A stretch of 64,000 nucleotides of DNA from Metridium senile (Eukaryota; Cnidaria; Anthozoa; Actiniaria; Metridiidae). Position 1 is the first letter of the stretch. Every line of letters starts with the position of its first letter. Below the pieces are notes generated by a model, which was not told the DNA's origin, ran no database searches, and worked only from the letters and a program-made list of their open reading frames with translations. Position numbers and translations under genes: made by a program. The stretch is taken from positions 3,466,101 to 3,530,100 of the forward strand of contig OX459102.1 of the NCBI GenBank assembly GCA_949775045.1, read 5' to 3'. Shown one piece after another: positions 1 to 22,935 of this stretch.

Positions 1-666
1 GTGTTTATTTATGTACTTTTTAAACCTCATAAACGGAAAACATCAAAGATGAATTGAAATACAAACATAATTTTTTGGTATTTTCCATCAAAAACATTTT
101 CTGAACACTTTTTTGTCTGAACAAAACTATTGACTGAAGTGACAGTTGAAAATTTGAGAAAAAGATGAAAAAGTGCATAGAATGAAAACGATAACCAACC
201 TAAGAAAAGGCAGTGAGATTTATTACAATTTTTTACTTACATTAAATCAATTTCCATTCATGAATTGTCCATTAACATGCTTTTATGGGACTTTTTTCAA
301 TGAGAAATCTCCGCCCCTCGTGTAAATGACAAACTTTCCTTTTGTGCGTTGCGTTACATGATGGCGTCATCTACATCGATAGCCAATGAGGTTTTTGACA
401 TTATGTCAATCAAAAAGAGAGCGAGAAATATCTTACATTTTACTGGCTTTTCCAGGGCTTTGTTTTGATTCTCTCTCCGCGCGCTGAATCTTCGAAAAGT
501 TATATTTTTCGATTAAAGATGCTATAGAAATTACAATAAACAGTTAACAGTTTTTTTTATATATTTTATTGATTTTTTGATAGTTTTTTACACTTACATA
601 AACACAATTACAAAAGACTGAAAAAGTACATCAATTAAATATAACGTTTTTTTGGCTAATTCGTTA
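1..666. other. AT-rich sequence, no gene seen
   Basis: No reading frame with recognisable protein content, RNA gene or clear repeat was found. A somewhat more GC-rich patch around 310-490 has a CCAAT-like ATTGGCT on the minus strand, but nothing that defines a promoter. Confidence 0.5.
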
Positions 667-1180
667 TTACATTATATTGACTAAATTATGAACTAAGCTT
701 TGGATTTTCTCATATTTTTTCAAATGAGTGTATAGCTTGTTGTTATTTTTTGCAATGATGTATTCGATTTTTTCATAGTCTATTAGATTTATTTGATAAT
801 ATTTAATGACAGGAAGTAACTGTTTTTGTTTGCAATTATAAAGTACATATTTGTATAGTAAAAATAAGAAACCTTCCATAGTATCTTCAGAACTCCCTAT
901 TAATGAGAACATTTTTAAAACTTAGCTCTGGTATTAACTTTACATTTGCGCTGCTTAGACATTGGTTAATGTTAAAGTATAGTTCCTTTGATTTTACACA
1001 TTCGACAAAAAAATGTTTCATATATTCGTTTGATGTTTTACAAAATGTGCATAAAGGCGAGTCCACTATTTTAAATTTATATAACTTCATGTTTAAGAAT
1101 AAACAGTTATTCAGTATCTTATATTGGAATTATCTTAATCTAAAATTATTTGTTAAGCTATACACTCTTTGATAGACTGA
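667..1180 (-). pseudogene. LINE reverse transcriptase 3' end (L1/Tx1-like), degraded
   Basis: Read on the minus strand this is the C-terminal end of a non-LTR retrotransposon polyprotein. It shows FQYKILN, then LYKFKIVDSPLCTFC, then a downstream HFFVEC, the Cys/His pattern of the zf-RVT domain that follows the reverse transcriptase in L1/Tx1-type LINEs. After a frame change near 890-910 a second open stretch carries EKIEYIIAKNNNKL, typical of the extreme C-terminus of such proteins. The catalytic reverse transcriptase and endonuclease domains are absent, so the copy is 5'-truncated and frameshifted. It has no bearing on a host gene. Family recognition is from motif memory. The clade is less certain than the LINE call. 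Confidence 0.7.
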
Positions 1181-1264
1181 TACCCACTCAATGTCCTTAT
1201 TGCCCGGCAAAATACGTAAGCAACTCGTAAAATATCAGCCCGTAATATATAATACCCAAGAAAA

Positions 1265-1357
1265 TATCTAATAAGTGGTATTTACATGCACATATTGATG
1301 TTGTAAGAAAAAATTAAACTGGGAGCTCCGCTATTAGGTATTACCTAATTTGTATAT
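1265..1357 (+). repeat. Truncated copy of a dispersed repeat (end segment)
   Basis: This stretch shares a core (CATATTGATGTTGTAA, then GGGAGCTCCGCT, then GGTATTACCTAATTTGTAT) with the right-hand ends of longer copies at 4255-4685 and 55233-55616, and partly 17980-18335. Only the last ~90 bp are present here. Confidence 0.75.
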
Positions 1358-1554
1358 TACGACATATTACATAAAACAACATATTACTTACATACGATCT
1401 GCCTGTCTTTATTTTTAGTTAGTTAATGTCTATAGCTTACTATTAAGTCATTTATTGAAGTTATAAAGAACGCTTGGAATGTGTGCAATAAACACCAAGC
1501 AAACTGACCAACCACAGTCAAAAATCGATTTTGCTATTATTTGTTCAAAAGGAT
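1358..1554. other. No feature seen
   Basis: AT-rich filler between two dispersed repeats. No coding or RNA signal is visible. Confidence 0.4.
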
Positions 1555-1840
1555 GAAAATGCCTTACTTTCAAACGTGCTCGACTTTATTTTTCTAAAAA
1601 TTATTACAATTATTTTGTTTAATTTTTGCATCCAGAGCTAAATACCTTTTATATTTCTCTGACTACACAAATTGGCATTGGCAAGTTATTGCATAAATAT
1701 TTAGCTTGACATCTAGACTTTAAGATGCCCATTTTATTCATGTGCGCTTTGTCAAAATGTCTTTATATTCTGGATTTTTTTGAATTTTTTGATTCTCCGA
1801 CTGCACACATTTAAAAGATTTGAGATTTTTTGCATACATT
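1555..1840 (-). repeat. Dispersed repeat, inverted relative to the 37.3 kb copy
   Basis: The reverse complement matches 37265-37565 along its whole length. Shared landmarks are the stretch around GTGTGCAGTCGGAG, the TGGGCATCTTAAAG region and the GCACATTTGAAAGTAAGGTA end. Many substitutions separate the copies, so both are old. No protein is recognised in either, and the element class is unknown. Confidence 0.7.
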
Positions 1841-1883
1841 TACGGAGCCTCATACGGCTCATGCTTACAACACTTTTCACTGG

Positions 1884-2080
1884 CATTGACAATTGACAGG
1901 TAGCATTGACAATTGACAGTTAGCATTGGCAATTGACAGTTAAGATTGACAATTGACAGTTAGTATTAAAAATCGACAGTTAGCATTGACAATTGACAGT
2001 TAACATTGACAATTGACAGTTAGTATTGACAATTTACAGTTAGCATTGACAATTGACAGTTAGTAATGACAATTGACAGT
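1884..2080. repeat. 20-bp minisatellite, about ten copies
   Basis: Tandem units of about 20 bp with consensus ATTGACAATTGACAGTTAGC. Units differ by one or two substitutions (TAGC, TAGT, TAAC variants). Each unit contains the self-complementary CAATTG. It carries no coding potential. Confidence 0.9.
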
Positions 2081-2085
2081 CCGTT

Positions 2086-2625
2086 AGTTTAATACACTTG
2101 TTTGTTTAAGTTGTCTTTGCATTATTAATATTGTTAATACGACCTATAATGTGCCTTTGGACATTTTTGAGATGATTATGTAATTTATTGATTGTTTTGA
2201 AATTTTCAAAAATATGCAAATGTTTGAAAATGCGTATGTTTGACACTTGACAGTGGGCGTTCCGGGCACGTTCCCGGTTTTACAGACACCCCTAATTTTA
2301 GTAGTTTTTACTTCAAAGTCGTTAATTTTTTGTTTACAGAACAAAATGATGTTTTACGCAAAGTTTCTCATAATAAAATACCTTGTTTTAAAATCGTTGT
2401 CTTTTCAAATCGATCTTCTGTTGGTAGAACTGATTCTGGAGGCTTTTCATTCCATTTCAAAAGAACTTTTTGTTTTGTTTTGAACTGGTTTGCCATGACT
2501 TCTTTTTAGTAAATATAATACGATCAAAAGGTTTTTTTTTACAAAGAAACATTTAAAATTTCCTCTTTTCCTTGTTGCTGCGAACGAAGTGAGCAGCGAC
2601 ACTAATCTCGCAGATTTTCCATTGG
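2086..2625. other. No gene supported
   Basis: Several short overlapping open frames exist on both strands but none resembles a protein. A GC-rich island sits at about 2255-2280. Nothing else is visible. Confidence 0.4.
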
Positions 2626-2851
2626 GATCCCTGTGTAACACGATCAATACCCAAGTCGAAAGTCGATTTCGTGGGCTAGGTAGCGATTGACAATTTTTGC
2701 GCCTGCCGTAATCGTAATCAGCGGTTATTATCAAATGGGATCCCTGTGTAACACGATCAATACCCAAGTCGAAAGTCGATTTCGTGGGCTAGGTAGCGAT
2801 TGACAATTTTTGCGCCTGCCGTAATCAGCGGTTATTATCAAATGATTAATG
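2626..2851. repeat. 113-bp tandem duplication
   Basis: A unit beginning GGGATCCCTGTGTAACACGA at 2626 is repeated at 2739 with near identity. The second copy has lost a few bases around its CCGTAATC motif. It lies immediately upstream of the protease ORF. Confidence 0.9.
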
Positions 2852-2883
2852 CGCCGTAAACCACATGGTCTCTTGGCGAAGGT

Positions 2884-3543
2884 ATGTATGATAATTACTT
2901 TATGTTAAATGCGACTTTATTTACTCGAGGAAGTATTCATCAAGGTGATGGTCGTTTTAGCAACATTTCAAGAGGAAGACAATGTGCTTTTATGACTCTT
3001 TCAGCTCTGTTATGTGCAAATTGTGGTAATATTTCGAAATGGACAACACAGACGGTGGATCGTCTTTTAGCCGAAGGAGATTCCATGTTTTTAAAAGCTT
3101 TCGAAGAACGCTCTGTACCTGATGAAGAGACGATTTCTCTGAATTATCTGCAAGATCGAGTCCTTTGGTTTACGATGACACAGAATCAATCGCCCAACGA
3201 GGCAAACGATCCAAATCAATCGCCCGACGAGGCAAACGATCTTGATTTACATTCTGCCTTGATGAATACTTTCTCGAATGATAATTATGCATTTATGATA
3301 CTAGATGGTTATACGATGGCATTGATTAAACATACTGACAATGTTATTTATGTTTTTGATTCTCATGCACGTAACGATTATGGTATGCTTGATGATAATG
3401 GCACTGCTGTTGTTATGAAATGCTGTGATCTAACCACATTAGAACAATATTTACGTTCACTTTCCATTGAATTAAGTAGTGAATTCTTTGAAATTATGCC
3501 TGTTCAATTTGTTAGTAACACTAGTAAATCACCAACTCACTAA
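2884..3543 (+). CDS. Mobile-element-linked cysteine protease (C76/OTU-like), 219 aa
   Basis: A single intact open frame. Near residue 20 it has HQGDGRFSNISRGRQCAF, the glycine-rich GRQC block of papain-fold proteases related to the peptidase C76 / OTU-like domains carried by Helitron-type and PIF1-helicase elements in animal genomes. The Cys of GRQC (about residue 34) would be the nucleophile. A later VFDSHARN block (about residues 158-165) supplies the expected Asp-Ser-His region. Between them lies a polar insert with a 10-residue in-frame duplication (NQSPNEANDP / NQSPDEANDL). The next ORF starts 3 bp after the stop, suggesting both are pieces of one element ORF. A role as ubiquitin or polyprotein protease is inferred from family membership, and substrates are unknown. 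The first ATG was taken. An upstream exon cannot be excluded, since a GAAGGT sequence precedes it. Confidence 0.65.
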   Translation: MYDNYFMLNATLFTRGSIHQGDGRFSNISRGRQCAFMTLSALLCANCGNISKWTTQTVDRLLAEGDSMFLKAFEERSVPDEETISLNYLQDRVLWFTMTQNQSPNEANDPNQSPDEANDLDLHSALMNTFSNDNYAFMILDGYTMALIKHTDNVIYVFDSHARNDYGMLDDNGTAVVMKCCDLTTLEQYLRSLSIELSSEFFEIMPVQFVSNTSKSPTH

Positions 3544-3546
3544 CTA

Positions 3547-3945
3547 ATGTCGACTAACAATAAAAATTTGTGTACGAGAAAAGTTGTTGAATTTTCTGAA
3601 TGTAAAGAGGAAAAAAATATTGAAAAAACAAAAAAAAGAAAACTCCCAGAAGAAACGCCACATCATAGAGAAACCAGGCTAGAAAAGATGAGAACATATC
3701 AAAAAAATTGCAAATTAACACAAACTGCAATTGAAAGGCAAAAAAGATTAGATGCACAAAAAGCATACTTCAAGAAAAAAACATCTGAACAAACCGAAAC
3801 TCAATCGCAAAATAGTTTAGATGCACAAAAAGCCTACTTTAAGAAAAGAATCATCGAAGAAACTCATTTTCAAAAACAAACTAGATTGGAAAATAAACTC
3901 ACGTTTTTAACAAAAACAACTTCAATAATAACAACTTTTCATTGA
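3547..3945 (+). CDS. Basic repeat protein, STPRR-like N-terminal part of a Helitron/PIF1-type ORF
   Basis: A 132-residue Lys/Arg/Gln-rich frame with degenerate ~25-residue repeats of the form ET(P/E)xxRxTRLEKxRxYxK (for example ETPHHRETRLEKMRTYQK, then RQKRLDAQKAYFKK, then SLDAQKAYFKK, then QTRLENKLTF). Repeats of this style commonly precede the Helitron-like N-terminal and PIF1 helicase domains in animal element proteins. Here the frame stops before any such domain, and none is seen in the following 300 bp, so it is a truncated remnant. A charged coiled or DNA/RNA-binding segment is plausible. It follows the protease ORF with a 3-bp gap. Confidence 0.5.
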   Translation: MSTNNKNLCTRKVVEFSECKEEKNIEKTKKRKLPEETPHHRETRLEKMRTYQKNCKLTQTAIERQKRLDAQKAYFKKKTSEQTETQSQNSLDAQKAYFKKRIIEETHFQKQTRLENKLTFLTKTTSIITTFH

Positions 3946-4254
3946 ACCATAAGCTACAACCTGAAACTCTACAAAGAATACAAAAGTTTAGGCACCGTCA
4001 AAAGTAATGAGTTTTGAAGCGTATTTCTATTGTTTCACAGTCTTAACAATACGAAAATGCTTTGAAGCGCATGAATGTCGACAATAGCTTACTTTAAGTG
4101 CATACAAATACACATCGCAGCACTTCACTTCTGATAAGAACCGCTAGTAATACATAGTTACCATCCTATTGAGGTCAAGTTTAGATGTTTTTGTCAATTT
4201 GAAGCTCAAAATCTTGATTTTTCTCAGCGTTTTGTCTTGTGTTTGAAAAAAATT
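3946..4254. other. No gene seen
   Basis: The expected continuation of the Helitron-like ORF (HUH Rep or helicase motifs) is not visible in any frame. This is probably the truncated 3' flank of the element. Confidence 0.4.
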
Positions 4255-4685
4255 CGAAGCAAAACGGTGCCTTGGCCTTTGGAAAACGCGCCAAAAATAG
4301 AACTTGTCACGTTAGCATGTCGTGACATAAAGTCACGTTAGTGTGGGAAAAAAAACTTTTTTTCGCTAGAAACGCTATAGTGATATCGATTTTTTTAAGT
4401 TGATTTTTAAAAATAAATATTGTTTTGGTTGGATATTTAGTCAACAATTCGTTATACATAAAAAGTATATTTTTCATAATCTTCAGCAAAAAGCTTGAAA
4501 AATATAGTTGACTTATAGTCGAAAATATATATATCCCGGATTGATATTTCGAACAAATACGCCTACGTCATCATGTACAGCTTTTATGGCCAGTGCACAA
4601 AAACTATTTACATGCACATATTGATGTTGTAAAGAAATATTAAACTGGGAGCTCCGCTTTTAGGTATTACCTAATTTGTATATTA
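4255..4685 (+). repeat. Dispersed ~430-bp repeat, fullest copy
   Basis: Homologous to 17980-18335 and 55233-55616. Shared blocks are AACTTGTCACGT with a following CGTGACA, CGCTAGAAACGCTATAGTGA, TTGTTTTGGTTGGATA, a CTACGTCATCA-like core, and the terminal GGGAGCTCCGCT plus GGTATTACC segment. No coding sequence is evident. It may be a non-autonomous element of unknown class. Confidence 0.75.
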
Positions 4686-5068
4686 GATGCTATTCCAGGT
4701 CGGATTGTGTAGAAAAAAACTTATGTTGCAATTAGTGATGGGTCAATCCGTATAATGACTGGACTGGTAATGTTGTAATCAGTTTGTGGTCATTAATAAT
4801 TCAAATGCAAGGTATATTTTTTTTCATCAGTATTTTACAATCACGTTTTTGTTCAAATCCATGTCCAATCATGTTTATATTTTTCTATAAGTACCTCCAC
4901 GACGATCAAGCAGTATATAAAGAATGAAGACTGATGCAAATTACACCTGTTAAGTAGAAGCAGTTAGCAACATTCCACATGGATTAACGTGACATAAGAT
5001 ATATATATTCGGGCATCAAGTAAGTATCGGGTTTCACGTGTCGAAGAAATTTCGTTAAATACTATTAT

Positions 5069-5260
5069 GTAATATATACAATATGAGCGGGAGATCTGTA
5101 TGGGCATTTACAATGGCGAGCCGCAAACAAGTCATTGTAAAGCCCATACAGATCGGACGCGAATATTGTATATTACTTGTGAAATCAAAGAATAACGAAT
5201 AAGGCGCAAAAACCAATAAATAAAGAGTTAATGGAGATTGCATGTGAATATTTTTTTAAA
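5069..5260. repeat. Foldback hairpin plus attached repeat
   Basis: 5069-5175 is a palindrome. The left arm around TATACAATATGAGCGGGAG and AGATCTGTATGGGC is mirrored by GCCCATACAGATC and GAATATTGTATATTA. The same arms occur at 14627-14731. The adjacent 5176-5260 is inverted relative to 13010-13110 (shared GGCGCAAAAACCAATA core), so hairpin and flank appear to belong to one interspersed family. Confidence 0.75.
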
Positions 5261-5535
5261 TTGTTTTTTTTATTTAATATATATATATTTTAATATTTAG
5301 TTATATTTAGTAAACCCTTAGTTAAACCCCGAAACCGCTCGTAAAAATAGAAATTGCTTTGAAAAATTCTAACTTTTTAAAAAAGCAAAATTTGCCCAGC
5401 CGGTTTGAATGTTAGTAGGCACACTTTTTTTACCTTGGATTTTTTATCAAAAAAATCGTTTTTAGACGAAAAAGCCGTTTTCACAACAAAATTCAGTCCT
5501 TGTGATATAGCTTTGGCAATTTTTTTCCCTTTATT

Positions 5536-6370
5536 TCACTTCACGAACCGAGCTGCGGCCGTTTGATTACGGCCATCTTGATACTCGCGTGTTTTCAAGT
5601 ATTTACGACTGAAAGCATTATGGGTAACGATCACAGCGCTCGGCATAGAGTTCCCCCTTAGTCCCTTTAGAATATATATTTGTTCTAAGCCCGCCAAAAC
5701 CGAATGAACCAAACATCGATCATTTTTTGCTGACAAAGTGAGATTCTTCACTGCTTTCTTCCAGAAAGTGAGCTCTTTGCTACCTTGAAGCTTAAGAGCC
5801 GTTCCACGTAAGCTTCGAGTAATTTCAGAAATGGTCCAATACAACCCCACCTGAAACTTTGCATGGTGAAAGGTAGTCATGAGCAAGTAATCATATGGGC
5901 ATTATTTAATCGTTTCATTTTAAAGCGGTCACGTGAAAGTTTGATCTATTTTCAGCCTAATTTTGCCGTCTGAATTTTCGAAAATTTGTTATGTTTGTAA
6001 ATCTCGTGCACCGTTTTCTCTGCATATTTTGTAATCAAATTTACACAATTTATAGAACATCATTACAGCTTTTGAACAGTATGTTTTATTTTGATATAGC
6101 TTATTATTTAAACTAGCCTTTGAAATCTTGAATATTAAGGGACAATTACACGTGTAAGCAGTGACCATTACTTTTCTATGTGTTGTAGATTTCATCAGTC
6201 CTACATCGTGAGTCTTACCTAATTATTCGCTGTAAATCACTGGTGTATATTTATAATCACATATCCACGATTATTTTTAATTGAAGTTTTATAAGTAAAA
6301 GCAAAGTTTCAGGTGGGGTTGTATCGGACCATTTCTGAAATTACTCGAAGCTTACGTGGAACGGCTCTTA
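5536..6370. repeat. Inverted-repeat pair with ~70-bp arms
   Basis: The sequence around 5793-5862 (containing AAGAGCCGTTCCACGTAAGC) recurs inverted at about 6300-6370, separated by ~440 bp. A 116-codon minus-strand open frame at 5536-5886 overlaps the left arm. It resembles no family I know and probably reflects the repeat. Left and right outer ends lack a clear target-site duplication. Confidence 0.6.
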
Positions 6371-8589
6371 ATGATGCTCTTACAGTAGTGACTAAAGGCA
6401 AAATATGACCATAAAATTAACGAAATTCCGATTTAAGCCAACTTTGAGCCAGTGTTAATATCCAACGATGCTTTGAAACGATCTACAAGTCATGTGGCCT
6501 GAGAACATGAGCCCCTGAGATTACAAAACAGCAGCACTATCCATGGTAACGCCAAATATGGAGTCAAGAAATCCTACGGATCGTTTATATCCAGAAAATC
6601 GCTCAAAAACGTCAAAAAAGCCCAAGGGTTAAACAAGAAAACAAGAAAATAGAGGTCACCTGATCTAGCTTTTTGTCACCCTCTGGTGATACTTAGGGTA
6701 AATATGAGCTCAAACATAGAGTTAGGGATAACATTTTGGGGTTAGGATTGGAGATTTTTGACTTAAGGTAAATTTTTAGGCTAGGGTTAGGGATTTGCCT
6801 AGGGTTTGTCTTTGATGCAGATTGGGTCACGTGACCAACCCTCTTACCCAAGTGAATGCCATGAGTGAAATCAGTTCAGTGCTATGACTCTGTAAAACCA
6901 CTCACACTTCACTGACTATGCGTAAATATCAAAATGACCACACCCTATCTTTGCTGTTTTGCCCATATTTAAAAAAAAAACAATATTGACATTTTTACAC
7001 TGACTCTCCCCCTATCTCTAGTCTTTGTACTCAACTTGAAGTAAGGCTTAACAAACTTGTTCACATATTTAATAAATGAAAAAGCTGGTATATCAGAAAA
7101 TTTTATTTTTGTATTATATTTATATCAATATTTATCTCATCTTCAACGTACGAGGTTCAACTTTTTCCCTCTATATTCTAGCTAGAAATTTAAAATTTGA
7201 GATTTAATAATGCACTACGGTCATGTTCTTAATAACAATGGGGTCTGATGCGAGAGTGCATGTACATGGTAATAATTTGAGGCTAAGCTGAATTCAAAAT
7301 TATTGTTCCGTCCTAAGATTCATGTCTTCCATCAATCAAGTCTACATTACTAGTCTAACTTAAAGTTATTTTAATTATTTAATTATTTTAATTATTTAGC
7401 ACTTAAAAGTGCTGCCTTAAATGTGACCGCAATAATATATTTTTCTTAAAACAAAAGCATGCATGGTGATTGTAGTGTGCGTACGTCGTTTTTGCCGACA
7501 GGCTTGCTCCGCAGCGGCAGCGATCCTAAATCAGACAATAGGTAAAATGAAGAAAAAAGTATAGATCTTCACTCGATCCACAATGCAGCTCTGATATATT
7601 TTCATCTTATCTTCTAGCTTTCTGGACTGCCGTTTTATCTTGATTTTAGAATGGCTTTCATCAGCTAAACGCGCAAACTTAATACCTAACTCACGGTTCT
7701 CTCAACAGCGAACGAAAAAAACATATACAATGACACTTTCTCAAAGTATAGAACAATGCCTTTTTCATACAAATCATTACCCAAATATTGCTTCTTGGGT
7801 TTCAGTGCATGCACAAAAGCGTTGAATATTTATTAATAAATTGTTCAAAATAGTTCAGTTGTACAATATAATAAAAAAATAAAATGAACATAATAATTGC
7901 ATTCTAGTATCAGTAATATTTCACACTTTTATTCCAAGCACTTAATGGAAACCAATTAATCAGTTATTCCACACAAGATACAAAAACTACGGATTTGCAC
8001 CAAATAGAATTACATTTAGAAACATTTGTTAAACGTTGTTTGCATTGTTTCTTTAAAACAATCACGTCATATAACTGAAACATGTATTTGATAACGGAAA
8101 CTGATGAATTTAATAACTTGAGATGATACACTAAATCTATAAAAATTATATAGTATAAACAGTTTCTTATTCTTGTTGAACTAGCACAACAATTATTTCT
8201 TTAAAAAGCCACCTAACATATGAAAGATGTATCTAAAAACTAATAACTGGAACATGAATTTAAGACTATACTAAATAATGCTTACTTGCAACTTATATTA
8301 TCTATATGACACCATACATTCTTGCGGTTTCAAATTGTTTCAATATATTAAACTACAGCTATTTTAACAGTTTTACGGAAAGAGTCTCCTAAAAACATGT
8401 CAAAGAGCTGTTACATTTCTGAACGGGTTAGTCCTCGAATACTCAGAGATTAGCAGGTGACCAGCTGATAAGAAGAAAAAACATCAAACCAACAACGGAA
8501 CCAAAGCATGGAGGATGGGTGGTGGGGGTACTCCTATTATTATACATATGTTTTTTGCCACTGAATAAAGTTTAGTTTTTGCCCTGTCT
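6371..8589. other. 3' flank of transporter paralog 1, no gene seen
   Basis: AT-rich DNA downstream (minus strand) of the transporter stop codon. It contains a few GTTAGGG-like words at 6707-6805 and the TTTATT words that would read AATAAA on the minus strand near 7830 and 7928, either of which could serve as a poly(A) signal. No protein, RNA gene or ordered repeat was recognised. Confidence 0.45.
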
Positions 8590-20578
<11,989 letters not shown>

Positions 20579-21230
20579 TAGACGCAGGTCGCACTAACAC
20601 TAAATTTAAGGGCATAATGTCGGGGGATTATGGACGTTGTGGACTGGTGTCAATACCAAAAAACAATCAAAATCTGATTGGTTCTCTAATTTTAGATGCC
20701 AAATTTAATTAGTTTAAACTTTGTCATGAGCTGTCACAGCTCAGAAAGCTTATTTTCAGTGATGTTTACAAATAGTATGAGGATAATTAGTCCAGCTTGT
20801 CTTTGGGGGTATAGGGTTTACAAGTTTATAACAATTAAGGCTATAGTATCTAGCATAGAAATTAAAATATTAATCATATTTTAATTATATAGAGCATTTT
20901 TCTAAATAAATACACGGCGCAAGACTGCACTTCTAAGGCCAACAATCTATGATCATGGGTGGCGTTTTCTAACTAATATACCATTCATCAAAAATAGCCA
21001 AAACAACAAGGATCTAAAGACACGTAAGCTTCTAAATATACAAATATTCAAAATGTTTTAAATGTTTAAGTAAGGGCCATAGTAAACTAAATATAGATTC
21101 TAGCGTTTGTGGCAATAGCCATCACGTGTCGCTGTGTGAGCGGTCTAGCGAAAACAAGAACAGAATAGATTGTGACAACGTGACTGCCACGTATGTAGAA
21201 ACATAGTGTGTGACTAAAATGGAGTCAGAG
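20579..21230 (-). promoter_or_regulatory. Upstream region of paralog 1 exon 1
   Basis: About 650 bp upstream of the start codon, duplicated almost unchanged at 57728-58370. A CCAAT-type element (GATTGGTTC on the plus strand, about 20675) is kept in both copies. No TATA box stands out. Promoter identity is inferred only from position. Confidence 0.35.
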
Positions 21231-21232
21231 CA

Positions 21233-21450
21233 GGGTGTGGATAAAATAAGGCCGCGGACGGCGGACGGCGGACGGCGGACCGCGGACGGCATAAAAATAA
21301 TAGAAATAATTTTTTTTTTTAAATGAAAAAAAAACGGGGAAAAAATGGGGGTAAAAATGGAAAAAAAATTGGAAAAAAAATGGAAAAGAGCAAGACTGGT
21401 GTACGAATAAAGGTGCATTGAGTATTGGTGTTGAAAGGGTTGCTCTTCAA
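21233..21450 (+). mobile_element. GC-headed short element, CAGGGTGTGGATAAAA end
   Basis: Starts CAGGGTGTGGATAAAA, then GCGGACG repeats, then an A-rich segment ending near GACTGGTGTACGA. Its terminal word resembles GGGTGTGCGTAAAAC at 50977 and GGGTGTCGGGAAAAC at 46908. No matching right terminus was found here. Confidence 0.45.
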
Positions 21451-21607
21451 ACAGCACTTGCCCGGGTTAAAGTAGAAAAGGAATGAAGTTTGAGTAACAT
21501 GTCGTGTCAGAAATGTCGCGTGTGAAATTAGAAGTACAGTAGTTAAGGCTGAGCAATTGAGTGATTTTAGTTATCAGATAACGGTAAATGTGGGAGTCGT
21601 AATATAC

Positions 21608-21674
21608 CGAGTTGGACTTCGAGTTCGAGTTCGAGTTGGACTTCGAGTTGGACTTCGAGTTACAGTTCGAGTTG
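21608..21674. repeat. CGAGTT / CGAGTTGGACTT minisatellite
   Basis: Mixed 6- and 12-bp units ending in a TACAGTTCGAGTT unit. Related arrays are at 43796-43876 and 58747-58789. Confidence 0.9.
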
Positions 21675-21768
21675 AAAGTATTTATAATTGGACTAAAATA
21701 AATGAATTAGGCTGAAGATATGAAAGGAATCAAATTGAAATTTGAAATTAGGAGGGTTGTCCAATACA

Positions 21769-21988
21769 CATAATAGAGATGTTGTGAAGCATTTATAATT
21801 TAAAAGTAATTAATTTAGTAAAATGATCCATGTATATAGTAGATTAGTGAAACTGTATTTTTTGTAATGTCCCTCATGTTAAATAAGGGCGTTGAACTTT
21901 TAAAGGTGAAAAATAAGCCATCATTCCGGCTGTACCTTTAAAAGTTTACTGTATGTACTTTTGGGTTATTCACAACATCTCTATTATG
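21769..21988. mobile_element. MITE-like element, 20-bp terminal inverted repeats
   Basis: Termini CATAATAGAGATGTTGTGAA and its exact complement, with an inner inverted pair (AACTTTTAAAGGT / ACCTTTAAAAGTT). It starts 17 bp after the end of duplication copy A. No clear target-site duplication. Confidence 0.75.
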
Positions 21989-22132
21989 ACTAAATTTGAT
22001 TAATGATGGTAATTGGACTGAGTGGAGTAAAGTTCATTCTTTAATCATACGAGGGGAGTCCGCCTTGTTTATCACGAGTATGATTACAGACAGAATTGGA
22101 CAACACAAAGTTTGATTACCAATTAATCATAA

Positions 22133-22248
22133 CTATTACAATTTCAGAGAAAAATGTGTGGGGTTTCTATTAAAAATGATAGCAAAAATCAAATAGTTGA
22201 AGAAATCCTACATTTTTGAAAAAGATTGTAATAGTTATGATTAAGATA
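22133..22248. repeat. Small inverted repeat
   Basis: AATCATAACTATTACAAT at the left is mirrored by ATTGTAATAGTTATGATT at the right, around a ~75-bp loop. It could be a tiny MITE. Confidence 0.7.
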
Positions 22249-22935
22249 GATAAATGTGCTTGCCCTTTGTTTAATAATGTTTATATGTATCATAATTTGG
22301 TTTATAATATCATATCAGTTGTTATACTTTACTGTTAAAAAGTTTGACGAAACGCATTCTATATTAATGAATAGTAGTATTAAAATAAGTTAATAATTAA
22401 ATATTGCAGTTTCTCCTTTGATATTTTTTTTGGTAAATGTGGAATTATAGAAAAAAGAACATTTAAAAAATTATATTGAAGTTGAATTTATATGTTGAAA
22501 GTGTGACTTAATGAATTTGAAAGAGAATTGCATGATTAAAATTATTTGATTGTTTAGTTGCTGATTTGATAATTATGATTTGCATTTAGTACTTATATTA
22601 ATAATTAAAAATGAAGTGTAATGAATAACTATTGTGCAATGAATTAAAGACATCAATTTAGTAATGATTATAAGTAAACGTATAGTGATCAGATGTTTCT
22701 ATTTCAATTTGTAATGTGATTTTTGATATAAAAGATGGAAATGTATACATACAATATGTGAAATATGAATAAAGAACATTGGCCTTTCAGAATGAAATGT
22801 ACTATTTCCTAGTTGACATAATTATATTCGAGGGAGGACAACACCTACATATTATATACTGTGGATTATAATTGGGTGTCATGTTAGTATAAGAAGAAAT
22901 GAACAATTAAATGAATCATAATTCTGTTATTTAAA
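22249..22935. other. AT-rich DNA, no feature seen
   Basis: No open frame, RNA gene or ordered repeat recognised between the inverted repeat and the satellite. Confidence 0.4.

Noticed and set aside
6707..6805. GTTAGGG words suggesting interstitial telomere sequence
   Set aside because: Words are irregular and few, with no tandem TTAGGG run.
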